NCBI GenBank assembly: GCA_040218145.1
Contig: JAVJQK010000007.1
Coordinates: 124,001-188,000 of the forward strand
Origin: Sandaracinaceae bacterium
GTDB lineage: Bacteria; Myxococcota_A; Polyangia; Polyangiales; Sandaracinaceae
Reading direction: 5' to 3'
DNA: 64,000 nucleotides
Shown: piece by piece, positions 1 through 8,117 of the stretch
Layout of the letters: every line of letters starts with the position of its first letter
Numbering within the stretch: position 1 is the stretch's first letter
Notes under the pieces: model-generated
The model's database searches: none
What the model saw: only the letters and a program-made list of their open reading frames with translations
What the model was told of the DNA's origin: nothing
Position numbers and translations under genes: made by a program

Positions 1-2
1 TC

Positions 3-323
3 CTCGTTGCCGACATGCGTGTGCTCGAGGTGCGCCCTCTCGACGACGCCCTGATGTCCGGGCAATACCTCCTCTACCGCGTCGAGCGTATCTACAAGGC
101 GCCGCCGACGATCGCGGAGGGCGACGTGGTCTGGGTCTATCACCAGACCTGCAACAGCATGGGATACGAGCCCTCGGAGGTAGGCGGCCGTCTCATCTGG
201 TTCATGTGGATGCGCCGCGGCCAGCTCGTCCACCACTACTGCTCCACCTCCCTCCAGTCCTCGGCGCCGACCCCACACGTGCTCCTCGAGTCCCGGTCGC
301 GCTGGCTCGCGAGGCGCCGATGA
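3..323 (+). CDS. C-terminal fragment of an NTR/TIMP-like secreted protein (5' end outside window)
   Basis: The reading frame is open from the first bases of the window, so the true start lies upstream; an internal ATG at 15 is probably not the start. The visible ~106 residues have alternating beta-strand character (YLLYRVERIYK, GDVVWVY), a Cys in HQTCNS and a Cys-Ser near HHYCSTS. This resembles the netrin/TIMP-like (NTR) fold of small secreted bacterial proteins, in which a line like 'gerylvfa' is followed by a Cys. The resemblance is from memory and moderate. The stop codon overlaps the start of the next gene (ATGA), so the two are translationally coupled. Function unknown. Confidence 0.55.
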   Translation, partial: LVADMRVLEVRPLDDALMSGQYLLYRVERIYKAPPTIAEGDVVWVYHQTCNSMGYEPSEVGGRLIWFMWMRRGQLVHHYCSTSLQSSAPTPHVLLESRSRWLARRR

Positions 324-1603
324 GGGGTTTTCGATCGTGGACGCTGGCTGCCGCGCTCGCGCTCACGTCCTCGTGCGTCGACGGGGCGTTGCCCCCCGTC
401 GTCCCTGCCTCGGGCGACGCCTGGACCGTGACGGCGCTCGACGACGCGCTCGCCAGGGTCGGGGACAGCTGCCACGTCCGGTCGGTGACGATCGAGGGGG
501 ACACGCGGCGCGTTCGCGAGCGGTGGGAGCGGCCGGGCTGGTCCCTGACGCTCGCGCACGTCGACCAGACGACCGTCCAGGTCCGCGCGCTCGTCACTCG
601 AGGCCCAGCGCGCCTCGAGGCGTTCGCTTCGATGCCCGCCGAACAGACGATCGAACCCGCTTCGCTCCTCGCTTCGCTCGCGCATCCCCGAGGGGCGCCG
701 CTTCCGGACTCGAGCACCCTCGCGCGCATCTATCGGGATGAGCGCGCCGGTGAGACCACGACGCTCGAGGAGTTCGGTGCGCCGCTGTTCCAAGCGCGAC
801 ACCTGACCCGCGAGCGTGAGGGTGGGGAGGTGAGCGAGAGTCGGGCGGCCGGCCGAGCCGGATGCGCTGTGGAGTCTCGCGCCTGGGTGGACGGGCGCGA
901 GCGTCATCTCGAGACCCGCTCTCGACGCGAGGACGGTGAGGTGATCAGCCGGTCGGTCGAGGAGCGCGACGCGAACGGGCGGGTGGTCCGGGTGCGCCGC
1001 TCGTGGCTCGGGCGCGGACGCACCCACGAAGCGACGACGACCTCTACGTACGACCGAGACGGGAGATTGACGAGCGTCGACGGAGTGACCTTCGAGTACG
1101 CCCGTGAGGGAGACACGATGACTCGCTGCACACCTGTGCGTTGCGTCCGGGAGGACACTCGGGGGCGGCTGCTCGCGGTGACCGACCGTCGGTCCTCGAT
1201 GAGCGTCACGCGGGACGAGGAGGGGCGCGTGGTCGAGGTGCGCCGCGAGTGGCGCGGCCGAACGACGACCACGTCGGTCACCTACGACGCCGAGGGGCGT
1301 CGGGTGCGCATCGCGACGGCCGGTCGTTCCGAGACCACCGGCAGCTGGGACCACGGCCGCCTGGTCCGCGCGACCACGCAGCTCCTCGAGGCCGAGGAGA
1401 CCATCGGCACCGTGAGTCTCGAGCGCACTTACGACGAGCACGGGCGCCTCACCGGCTCGGTCCTCGTGACCCGTCAGGTCGATGCCCCGGAGCTTCGCTC
1501 CGAGATGCAGATCACCTACGAGCAGTGCCCCCCGGACACGCGGGTGGTGCTGGACCCCGGTCACATCTCGTCGCTCGAGTCGCGGTTCGAGCCGCTGGAC
1601 TGA
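320..1603 (+). CDS. YD/RHS-repeat lipoprotein
   Basis: The protein has 427 residues and starts at an ATG that overlaps the stop of the preceding gene. The N-terminus is a lipoprotein signal: a short basic n-region, a hydrophobic stretch, then LTSSC as lipobox, so the protein is probably attached to a membrane on the outer side of the inner membrane. From about residue 230 on there are repeated blocks of the YD type (TYDRDGRLTSV, TYDAEGRRVRI, TYDEHGRLTGS), the repeat that builds RHS/YD beta-shells. There is no toxin-like C-terminal domain and no RHS core motif, so it is a short wall or adhesion-type lipoprotein rather than a polymorphic toxin. A longer start at 206 is open but would bury the signal peptide. 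Confidence 0.7.
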   Translation: MRGFRSWTLAAALALTSSCVDGALPPVVPASGDAWTVTALDDALARVGDSCHVRSVTIEGDTRRVRERWERPGWSLTLAHVDQTTVQVRALVTRGPARLEAFASMPAEQTIEPASLLASLAHPRGAPLPDSSTLARIYRDERAGETTTLEEFGAPLFQARHLTREREGGEVSESRAAGRAGCAVESRAWVDGRERHLETRSRREDGEVISRSVEERDANGRVVRVRRSWLGRGRTHEATTTSTYDRDGRLTSVDGVTFEYAREGDTMTRCTPVRCVREDTRGRLLAVTDRRSSMSVTRDEEGRVVEVRREWRGRTTTTSVTYDAEGRRVRIATAGRSETTGSWDHGRLVRATTQLLEAEETIGTVSLERTYDEHGRLTGSVLVTRQVDAPELRSEMQITYEQCPPDTRVVLDPGHISSLESRFEPLD

Positions 1604-1674
1604 GCACGCCTGCTTAAACGCCACGAGGCCGCGGGGCTCTCGCCGCCGCAGCCTCGGCTCTCGCAGCCCGGACG

Positions 1675-1980
1675 TTACTTGGTCCGGTAGACGATCATGC
1701 CGTGGTTGAGATCGTAGGGAGAGAGCGCCACGGTCACTCGGTCTCCCAGAATCACGCGGATGCGGTACTTGCGCATGCGTCCGCAGAGCTTCGCGCGGAC
1801 CGTCGGGCCCGCGTCGGTCTCTACCTCGAACTGGCCTCCGGCGAACACGTTCGTCACGGTGCCTTCGAGCTTGACGTGATCGCTGCGCTCGTCGTCACCG
1901 TCGAAATCGCGATTTCCGCCTCCGCCTTTTCTACGGCCGCCGCCGCCTCGACGACCGCCGCCGCCCCTTCTTCTTGCCAC
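1675..1980 (-). CDS. infA: Translation initiation factor IF-1 with Arg/Gly-rich N-terminal extension
   Basis: The last ~68 residues are a complete IF-1 S1/OB-fold: VKLEGTV, QFEVETDAG, AKLCGRMRKYRIRVILGDRV, SPYDL and a C-terminal GMIVYR. IF-1 binds the 30S A site with IF-2 and IF-3 at initiation. The GTG start is chosen because a perfect AGGAGG lies four bases upstream (1985-1990); starts further up have no such site. This gives 101 residues against about 72 for typical IF-1. The extra ~32 N-terminal residues are ARRRGGGGRRGGGG-type basic/glycine repeats followed by an acidic FDGDDE stretch. The core is certain; whether the extension is translated rests on the ribosome binding site. Confidence 0.93.
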   Translation of the reverse strand: MARRRGGGGRRGGGGRRKGGGGNRDFDGDDERSDHVKLEGTVTNVFAGGQFEVETDAGPTVRAKLCGRMRKYRIRVILGDRVTVALSPYDLNHGMIVYRTK

Positions 1981-2145
1981 TGAGCCTCCTGGGATTGAGC
2001 TTGCTGCTCGGGTTTCGTACCGCCCGGCGTCGACTGCGACCGGTCGCGGCTTAGTGCGCCGTGGGGCCGGAAGTGGCCAGCGCGGCACGTGACGCGACGC
2101 ACGCGGGGCCCCCCAGAGGGGCGGGCCGGTGATCGGGTCCTCCGC

Positions 2146-2174
2146 GATATAGAGGGAGCGGCTCCCGATCGCAA
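2146..2174 (-). promoter_or_regulatory. Candidate sigma-70 promoter for infA
   Basis: On the minus strand TTGCGA (2174-2169) and TATATC (2151-2146) are separated by exactly 17 bp, each matching the consensus at four of six positions. The spacer contains the palindrome GGGAGC-G-GCTCCC. Transcription from here would give a 5' untranslated leader of about 160 nt before the GTG of infA. Seen by eye only. Confidence 0.4.
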
Positions 2175-2246
2175 CCGAACCCTGCTCACACCCGATCCGG
2201 GGACGTACCACCGGGGGCGGCCGGGACGCGCTATCGTGGTCTCGCG

Positions 2247-3206
2247 ATGTATCTGTCTGGCGTCACCGACGCCGCGACCGGTGGGTTCGCGGGGCTCGAG
2301 ATGGTGCTCGCCTCCGACCGCGTGACCGGGCTGGCGCTCGAGCACGACGGCGCCTGGCGGACACGGCTGAGCCGGTCCGGCCAGCCGCTCCTCTGGGGAA
2401 GAGCCGAGACCGACCGCAGCGGGATCTGGTTGGTGCGACGTGAGCTCGACGGGCCCCTCGCCATCGTGTCGCCCATCACCGCGCGCGAGGCGCGAAAGAC
2501 GACGCGCACCGAGGACTGGATGAAGTGGATGGCGCGCGCGCTCGACGTCAGCGCGGCGTCCCCGCTGCGCCGCGGCACCTGGCAGCTGACGGAGCTCTGT
2601 CGTCGCGACGACACGCCGGCCGACGTCCGCTGGCCGCGAGACCCGGGCGGTCTGCCATGCGTCGCCTACGGCCTTTTGACGGCGCTGTCACGACCCCGTG
2701 TTCACTTCGAGAGCTGGGGCATCAACGGCTCGGGCGAGGTCCATCCGCTCCGCGCCCCGTCACCGCCGGACGCGGCGCGCGTGAAGTCGTGGCGCAAGCA
2801 CGCCCGCGAGGGGACCCTGCCGCCCATCCTGCTCTGGTGGGTCTGCGCCTTCGACCTGTACCTGATCCTCGACGGCCACGATCGGCTGCAGGCCGCGACG
2901 CTGGAGGGCGTCGATCCACGGGTCATCGCCCTGTGGGAGCCCACCGAGCGGCGCATCCACGGGGGGCCGGCGCCCTGGCAGCAGGCCGCGGTGCGTGACT
3001 ACGCCCGGGCGTTCGAGAGGGAGCACGAGCTGTCTCCGACCACCCGCGTCCGGCTCAACGAGTCGCTCGTGTGGGCGAGCACGCCGAGCTGGAGGAGCTG
3101 CGCCACGCGGGCTCGGTTCCACCCGGGACTGACGCGAGAGTGGCTCGCCGAGGTGAGCGCCGAGACCGCCGACCGCCCCGACGTGCGCGCCGCCCTGTGC
3201 GGCTGA
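2247..3206 (+). CDS. Hypothetical protein with ParB/Srx-like motif
   Basis: A 319-residue soluble protein that I do not recognise as a whole. Around residues 205-225 it has a hydrophobic strand followed by LILDGHDRLQAATLEG. This resembles the D-G-x-H-R segment of ParB/sulfiredoxin-like nuclease domains, but the rest of that domain is not evident. There is no signal peptide or membrane segment. The ATG follows a ~260-bp intergenic region shared with infA (divergent). The stop lies directly against the stop of the convergent next gene, through a TGATCA palindrome. Codon use and GC3 match the neighbours, so it is likely a real gene. Confidence 0.6.
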   Translation: MYLSGVTDAATGGFAGLEMVLASDRVTGLALEHDGAWRTRLSRSGQPLLWGRAETDRSGIWLVRRELDGPLAIVSPITAREARKTTRTEDWMKWMARALDVSAASPLRRGTWQLTELCRRDDTPADVRWPRDPGGLPCVAYGLLTALSRPRVHFESWGINGSGEVHPLRAPSPPDAARVKSWRKHAREGTLPPILLWWVCAFDLYLILDGHDRLQAATLEGVDPRVIALWEPTERRIHGGPAPWQQAAVRDYARAFEREHELSPTTRVRLNESLVWASTPSWRSCATRARFHPGLTREWLAEVSAETADRPDVRAALCG

Positions 3207-3749
3207 TCAGACGCCCTGGCTGCGGAGGAAGGCGTCGGCCTGCTCGAGCGGGACGTGGTCGGCGATGTCCTTGCCGAGGTAGCTCTCCCGGACGACGCCG
3301 CGGCGGTCGATGAAGAAGTCAGCCGGGACCCGCGTGGCCGGGCCGTCGGGGAGCGCGAGCAGCCTGATCCCGCTCGTGAACGCGGCCTTCATGCCCTTGG
3401 CCATCACGTTGGCCGAGAGGGCCGCGGAGACCGAGGAACCGAGGCCGTAGAGGTCGTAGAGGGCCATCTCCGGATCGGCGATGAGCTCGAAGGGCGGCGA
3501 CTGCTTGGCCACGAACTCACGCAGTCGCTCCGCGGGCGACTGAAACACCGCGAGGAGCTGGAAGTCGCGCTCGGCGAACTCCTCCCAGCGCTCGACCATC
3601 TCGTGCACCCGATAGTTGCAGAGGGGGCAAGACGCGAAGCGGAAGAACGCGAGCCACACGATCGTCCCGCGTCGCGCGGAGAGGCGAACCCGCTGATCTC
3701 GCAGACCGTCCGCCTCGAACTCGGGGGCGTGTGTACCGACTTCGATCAT
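3207..3749 (-). CDS. AhpC/TSA-family peroxiredoxin-like protein
   Basis: A 180-residue thioredoxin-fold protein. It starts with the family opening (VGTHAPEFEADGLRDQ), then a beta strand IVWLAFFRFASCPLCNYRVHEM in which CPLC replaces the usual peroxiredoxin active site, and ends with ADFFIDRRGVVRESYLG, typical of the C-terminal strand pair. The CxxC may make it a thiol-disulfide oxidoreductase or a peroxiredoxin-like protein of the PXL2/DUF899-like side group rather than a classical TxxC peroxiredoxin. It has no signal peptide, so it is probably cytosolic. It is convergent with the preceding hypothetical gene. Confidence 0.8.
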   Translation of the reverse strand: MIEVGTHAPEFEADGLRDQRVRLSARRGTIVWLAFFRFASCPLCNYRVHEMVERWEEFAERDFQLLAVFQSPAERLREFVAKQSPPFELIADPEMALYDLYGLGSSVSAALSANVMAKGMKAAFTSGIRLLALPDGPATRVPADFFIDRRGVVRESYLGKDIADHVPLEQADAFLRSQGV

Positions 3750-3827
3750 TCGGCGGTTCTAACGGATGCCGGTGGCTCGGGCGTAGTCCACGAAGGAGGG
3801 TGCCCGACCCGTCGTCCGTGCGGGGTG

Positions 3828-4532
3828 TCAGGGGCGCGAGAGCGCGGGGACGTCGTCGGTGACGAGGCCGTCGACGCCGAGCGCCTCGAGACGGCGCGCC
3901 TCGTCGGGGTCGTTGACGGTCCACGGGTTGACGAACAGGCCGGCGCGCTTCCAGCGGCGCATGCGACGTGGGTTGCAGAGCGCGTGGTGCGGGTGGAGCC
4001 CCTCGGGGCGCACCGCGGCGTGGAAGAGCGCGGCCCGGAGCAGCCCCGTGTTCTCGCGGTCGAAGAGGAAGGCGCGGCGCACGCCGACGCCGCCGAGCGA
4101 GCCGAGCACGATGGGGTCGAAGCTCGACAGCAGGATCGCGTCGCGCTCGCGCTCGCTCCTGCGTCCCAGGAGGCCGGCGACGGCACGCGCGGTGGCGCGG
4201 CGGCTCGGCACGTCGCCCTTCACCTCCACGTTGAGCGCGAGCCCCGCCCCGACCACGAGGTCGATCGCGTCGTCGAGGAGCGGAGGGCGCGCGCCGCCGC
4301 CCAGGTCGAGCTCCCGCAGCGCCGCCCACGGCATGTGCGCCACCCACGCCGCGCGCCCGGCCACGCGGCCGAAGTGCGGGTCGTGCGCCACGACGACCTC
4401 ACCCGAGCCGCAGGTCCGGACGTCCAGCTCCACCCCGTCGGCGCCCTGGGCGATGGCCGCCTCGAAGGCCTCGAGCGTGTTCTCGGGATGCGTCTGATGG
4501 GCGCCGCGGTGTGCGTAAAGAAGCATGTGCAT
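3828..4532 (-). CDS. Glycerophosphodiester phosphodiesterase (GDPD family)
   Basis: A 234-residue TIM-barrel enzyme that hydrolyses glycerophosphodiesters to glycerol-3-phosphate and an alcohol. The family motifs are in order: AHRGA near residue 7, PENT, a metal-binding GVELDVR near 35, VVAHDP, a Lys in NVEVKGD, SSF near 135, and NPWTVNDPDEARRLEALGVDGLVTDD at the C-terminus. The length fits the short cytosolic GDPDs, and there is no signal peptide. The start is ATG at 4532; a second ATG two codons later would also work. A terminator-like hairpin separates it from the upstream protease gene, so it probably has its own promoter or relies on read-through. Confidence 0.9.
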   Translation of the reverse strand: MHMLLYAHRGAHQTHPENTLEAFEAAIAQGADGVELDVRTCGSGEVVVAHDPHFGRVAGRAAWVAHMPWAALRELDLGGGARPPLLDDAIDLVVGAGLALNVEVKGDVPSRRATARAVAGLLGRRSERERDAILLSSFDPIVLGSLGGVGVRRAFLFDRENTGLLRAALFHAAVRPEGLHPHHALCNPRRMRRWKRAGLFVNPWTVNDPDEARRLEALGVDGLVTDDVPALSRP

Positions 4533-4550
4533 AGCGTCCCCAAAAGAAGA

Positions 4551-4580
4551 AGCGCCGGCCCCCTCGCGGGAACCGGCGCT
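4551..4580 (-). terminator. Rho-independent-type terminator after the P-domain protease gene
   Basis: AGCGCCGG (4551-4558) and CCGGCGCT (4573-4580) are a perfect 8-bp inverted repeat with a 14-nt loop. On the minus strand the stem is followed by a pyrimidine run, CTTCTTCTTTT. It lies 22 bp after the stop of the protease gene. Confidence 0.7.
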
Positions 4581-4602
4581 CGTGGGCTGAGCCGATCGGG
4601 CT

Positions 4603-6459
4603 TCAGCGGGTGGTGACGTGGAGGCGCCAGCCGTCGAGGGTGCCGGTGTCGCCGCTCGCGCCGTCGACCACGGTGAGCCGCCAGGTGCCGGCCGCGTCCT
4701 CGCCGATGAACTGCGGGACGTCGAAGGTGCGGTGCACGCCGTCGGAGGAGCTCGACTCGGTCAGGAGCACGAACTCGCTGCCGCCCTCGCGCCCGAAGCG
4801 CACGGTCAGCTCGTAGGGGAAGGTGTGGGTGATGTCGACCTCGACGCTCATCGCCGTGATCACGCCGCCCTCGCTCACCGACGCGTCGCTCGTGACCGAG
4901 CCGTCGTCGGGGATGGACAGGGGCGCCTCGCCCTCGACCGGCTCACGCGGCATCGGGGTGCCGCCGCAGTCGGTGGTGCAGCGGGTCAGCTCCATGCTCC
5001 AGCCGTTGAGCGTGCCGGTGTCGGAGCCCGCGTGGTCGCTGACCGCGAGGGTGTAGGTGCCGGCCGCGTCGGTGCCGTTGAACTCGGTCACGTCGAAGGT
5101 GCGGACGAGGTCGTCGGCGCTGCCGCCGCTGCGCTCCTGGAGGGTGGCCTCGACGCCGTCGCCCCGGACGAGCCGGACGGTGAGGTCACCGACGTAGCTG
5201 TGCGAGATGTCGACGCTGACCGCGAGCGAGCTGATGGTGCCGCCCTCGGCGACCTCGATGACGCTGCCGATGCCGCTCGGATCGTTGTCCGGGATGGGCA
5301 TCGCGGTGTCGTTGCGGAGCTCGCCGGCCGGGTCCATGCAGGCGCGCTCGCTGGCGCAGGCCGCGTCGGCGCAGTCGGTGCTGCCGTTGCGGTCGTTGTC
5401 GACGCCGTCGTTGCAGACCTCGGGGACCATCACGTCCGGCAGGCCGGAGACGTAGGCGGTGAGGTGCTCCTGGACGTAGCGGTAGCTGATCCAGCCGTAG
5501 CCCGCGCCGTGCGGGTTGGCGGTGCCGAAGCGGCCGGTGCCCCAGGAGTTCTTGAAGAGGAAGAAGCCGGTCTCCATCTCACCGGTCTCGTTGCCCTCAC
5601 CGTCGACGCGCGGGACCGACAGCTCGTCATCCCAGCCGACGAGCAGGAAGCCGTGGCCGGCGCGGCGGTCGCCGCTCGAGTCCTCGATGTCCGCGTCGTT
5701 CGGCGCGAGCACGTAGCCGTTGCGCGAGTACTCGCTGTTGGTCTTCAGGTTGCTGCGGCCGTGGTTCCACGACTGGTAGAAGAAGTCGCCGCTGACGACC
5801 ACCGGGGTGCGCGTCGAGACCATGTGGCCCTTGAGCGAGCGCGCGCTGGGGTTGATCCAGCGACCCGCCGGGAGGTGGAAGCGCTGCGCCATGAGCGCGG
5901 ACTCGGGCGGCTGCCCGTTCGTGTAGCAGTAGGTCGGGCGGTCGTCCCCGGTGCACATGGGGTCGTTCGAGGTGCCCCACTCGGAGCTCTCGTACGGCCA
6001 GACCGACTCCTCGACGACGCCGAAGCGGTTGATCGCGCGGAGGTTGTAGCTCGGGTTGCTGCCGGAGCTGTTCGGGAACGAGCCGAGCTCGATCTTCGCC
6101 GACCACTGGAGGAACTGCTCCGAGAAGTCGGGGTTCTCGATGGTGCCCTCGGCCAGGTAGAGGCTCTCCATCAGCGCGGCGGTCGCGAAGATGGTGCAGG
6201 TGCCGCGGCTGCCCTGGGAGCGGACCGGGGTCTGGATCTCCATGAGGTCGAAGGTCGAGGGCAGGACCTCGTCGGCCTTGCCGTCCACCGGACAGCTCAT
6301 GCAGCGGTCGTCGGGCGCGCCTTCATAGAGGGCGTCCACGTCCGAGAGGGGGAAGTCGTCGCCGCTCGGGTTCGACGGATCTTCGGTGGCGCAGCCGGTG
6401 CCGGTCAGCGCGAGGGCGAGGCTCAGGAAGAGCCAGCGAGAGGAGAGGGTGAAGCGCAT
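4603..6459 (-). CDS. Secreted papain-family (C1) cysteine protease with two proprotein-convertase P domains
   Basis: A 618-residue lipoprotein with signal peptide and lipobox LTGTGC at residue 23. A short propeptide follows. The C1 peptidase domain spans about residues 66-345, with the oxyanion Gln and catalytic Cys in QGSRGTC (Q82, C88), the His in GHGFLLVGWDD and the Asn in FLFKNSWG. Next is a Cys/Asp-rich hinge (CNDGVDNDRNGSTDC), as in many myxobacterial surface proteins. Two P domains of about 110 residues end the protein, each with strands like DLTVRL, an FDV..F.G.DAAGT.TL turn and a closing DTGTLxGW. P domains normally assist folding or binding in subtilisin-type proteases; two copies behind a papain fold is less common. 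Followed by a terminator hairpin. Confidence 0.9.
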   Translation of the reverse strand: MRFTLSSRWLFLSLALALTGTGCATEDPSNPSGDDFPLSDVDALYEGAPDDRCMSCPVDGKADEVLPSTFDLMEIQTPVRSQGSRGTCTIFATAALMESLYLAEGTIENPDFSEQFLQWSAKIELGSFPNSSGSNPSYNLRAINRFGVVEESVWPYESSEWGTSNDPMCTGDDRPTYCYTNGQPPESALMAQRFHLPAGRWINPSARSLKGHMVSTRTPVVVSGDFFYQSWNHGRSNLKTNSEYSRNGYVLAPNDADIEDSSGDRRAGHGFLLVGWDDELSVPRVDGEGNETGEMETGFFLFKNSWGTGRFGTANPHGAGYGWISYRYVQEHLTAYVSGLPDVMVPEVCNDGVDNDRNGSTDCADAACASERACMDPAGELRNDTAMPIPDNDPSGIGSVIEVAEGGTISSLAVSVDISHSYVGDLTVRLVRGDGVEATLQERSGGSADDLVRTFDVTEFNGTDAAGTYTLAVSDHAGSDTGTLNGWSMELTRCTTDCGGTPMPREPVEGEAPLSIPDDGSVTSDASVSEGGVITAMSVEVDITHTFPYELTVRFGREGGSEFVLLTESSSSDGVHRTFDVPQFIGEDAAGTWRLTVVDGASGDTGTLDGWRLHVTTR

Positions 6460-6600
6460 GGCGCGATGCTAGCGCATTCGCCGTGCCACGCCGCGTTCGA
6501 AGCGATCATCACCGTACGCGGGGCTCGGGCTGGCAACTGGAGCCGCCGATGCGGGCGCGGTGGCCACTTCGCCAGCCACCTCTGCTTGCATGCGCCACCG

Positions 6601-7551
6601 TCACTCGCTGACGAAGCCGAGGCTGAGCACGCCGCCGTAGCTGGGGGTGCCGGCGAAGCTGCCGCGGAAGGCGCCGCCGACGACCAGGCCGTCGTGGGTG
6701 TGAATCTCGACCCCCGCCTCGATGCCGGCCTGCAGGAGGAGGGCGTCGGCGTGCTCGGTGCCCAGCCTCCCGAGGCGATCGTCGCGCACGTTGACGTCGA
6801 GGAAGGCCCCGCCGACCGAGGCGCGGGCGAGCACGTAGGGCACGACCGGGCCGAGCTCGACCTGCACGCCCATCGCGGCCTCGACCTGCACGATGAAGAG
6901 CCCGCGCGTCTGCACCTCGAGGCTCGAGCCGTCGACGCGGGTCCAGGCGCCGCCGGTGTCTCCGCCGCCGAGGATCAGGCGCAGCTCGGGCGCTCGCAGG
7001 ATGCCCTCGGTCCGCAGGCCGAGCCCGATCATCACGCCGCCGACCGTGCTCGTGCCGAGGCCCTGCGCGGGGCCGAGCTGGGTGCCGGCGAGCGCGGTGA
7101 TCTCGGGGTGCGACAGGTCGAAGTCCAGGCTCGACAGGTCCATGCCCTCGGCCCACGCGCCGAACGCCGACCAGCCCTGCAGGTCTTCGTCGCGCGGCTC
7201 CGGCGTCTCCACCGTGGCGGGCGTGACGTGCGACGGCGGCGGCACGTTCTCGTAGGGCACGTCCTCGTAGGGCACGTTCTCGTAGGGCACGTCCTCGTAG
7301 AAGACGGCCCGCGGCGCGGGGTCCTCCGCCGCGGTCTCTTCGAGCGGGACGACGACGACCACCGGCGGTGCCGCCTCGCCTGCGCCGACCTGGGCGTCCA
7401 CCCGCGGCCCGGCCGGGCTCGGCTCCAGATCCGCCTCCAGGTCCATGTCCACGTCGACCCGGAGCGTCTGCGCGTGCGCGCGGGTCGAGAGCGGGAGACA
7501 GGCCAGGGCCAGCAAGAGCGTGGTCGGGATCGCGGTCGGTCGCATCGTCAC
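6601..7551 (-). CDS. Exported outer-membrane-like protein with YE(D/N)VP repeat linker
   Basis: A 316-residue protein with a Sec signal peptide (cleavage after TRAHA), an acidic/proline-rich linker containing four tandem five-residue units (YEDVP/YENVP), and then about 190 residues of alternating amphipathic beta strands with many glycines, ending in GVLSLGFVSE. Ending in alternating strands and a near-aromatic C-terminus suggests an outer-membrane beta-barrel, but I do not recognise a family. It stands alone between two intergenic gaps. The 141-bp gap downstream holds nothing I can identify. Confidence 0.6.
   Translation of the reverse strand: MTMRPTAIPTTLLLALACLPLSTRAHAQTLRVDVDMDLEADLEPSPAGPRVDAQVGAGEAAPPVVVVVPLEETAAEDPAPRAVFYEDVPYENVPYEDVPYENVPPPSHVTPATVETPEPRDEDLQGWSAFGAWAEGMDLSSLDFDLSHPEITALAGTQLGPAQGLGTSTVGGVMIGLGLRTEGILRAPELRLILGGGDTGGAWTRVDGSSLEVQTRGLFIVQVEAAMGVQVELGPVVPYVLARASVGGAFLDVNVRDDRLGRLGTEHADALLLQAGIEAGVEIHTHDGLVVGGAFRGSFAGTPSYGGVLSLGFVSE
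7241..7300 (-). repeat. Four 15-bp tandem repeats coding YENVP/YEDVP
   Basis: Four units of the pattern ggcacgt(t/c)ctcgtag occupy 7241-7300. They alternate t and c at one position, so the encoded units alternate Asn and Asp. They lie in the linker of the outer-membrane-like gene and are in frame, so copy changes would only lengthen the linker. Confidence 0.9.
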
Positions 7552-7602
7552 CTCCGCAGCCCCAACGCGGGCGCGGCGGCGCGCTTACAGTCCCGGCCCG
7601 AT

Positions 7603-8073
7603 TCAGCGGATCGGCGCGCCCGGCGACTTCGCGACGCTCGCGTACTCGGGGTGGCGCACGGTGACCACGGGCACGTGGGCGGTGCGGACCACGCGCTCCG
7701 CGACCGAGCCGACGAGCAGGCGCTTGAGCCCCGTGCGGCCGTGGGTGCCGAGCACGATCATATCGACCTCGGGGTCGTGCGACGCCTCGACGATGGCCTC
7801 GTAGGGGATCCCGCTCTGGAGGCGCGCCTCGATGTCCACCCCGCCTCGGTAGCGGTTGACGAGCTCACGCAGCTGATCGCCGAGCCGGGCGTGCCGCTGC
7901 TCCACGAGGCCGGCCTCCCCCGGGACGCCGAAGCTCGAGAAGTCGTCGACGTGCAGCACCCGCACCTTCGCGCCGTGGGTGCGGGCGAGGAAGAGCGCGT
8001 AGCGCAGCGCCTCCTCCGCGCCGAGCGAGAAGTCGACGGGGCACAGGATCGTCCTCAGCTCGGGGTCGGCCAC
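7603..8073 (-). CDS. Universal stress protein (UspA family)
   Basis: A 156-residue single Usp domain. It begins RTILCPVDFSLGAEEALRYAL, the usual first strand and helix, and ends with the ATP-binding signature GTHGRTGLKRLLVGSVAERVVR followed by PVVTVRH. The presence of G-2x-G-9x-G-S predicts the nucleotide-binding class. The GTG start at 8073 is chosen because it puts the first strand at the N-terminus; the frame remains open far upstream, but that region belongs to the next gene. It is 44 bp downstream of the patatin gene on the same strand, so the two may be co-transcribed. Confidence 0.88.
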   Translation of the reverse strand: MADPELRTILCPVDFSLGAEEALRYALFLARTHGAKVRVLHVDDFSSFGVPGEAGLVEQRHARLGDQLRELVNRYRGGVDIEARLQSGIPYEAIVEASHDPEVDMIVLGTHGRTGLKRLLVGSVAERVVRTAHVPVVTVRHPEYASVAKSPGAPIR

Positions 8074-8117
8074 ACCATCGAGATACGCACCCGCTCCGCG
8101 CAGGCCAACCGAGCGGC

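Noticed and set aside
1981-2145. Possible riboswitch in the long infA leader
   Set aside because: Only GC-rich complementarity was seen; no recognisable riboswitch core.
7241-7300. Possible CRISPR or regulatory array of 15-bp units
   Set aside because: The units are contiguous, in frame and code for a repeated pentapeptide; no spacers.
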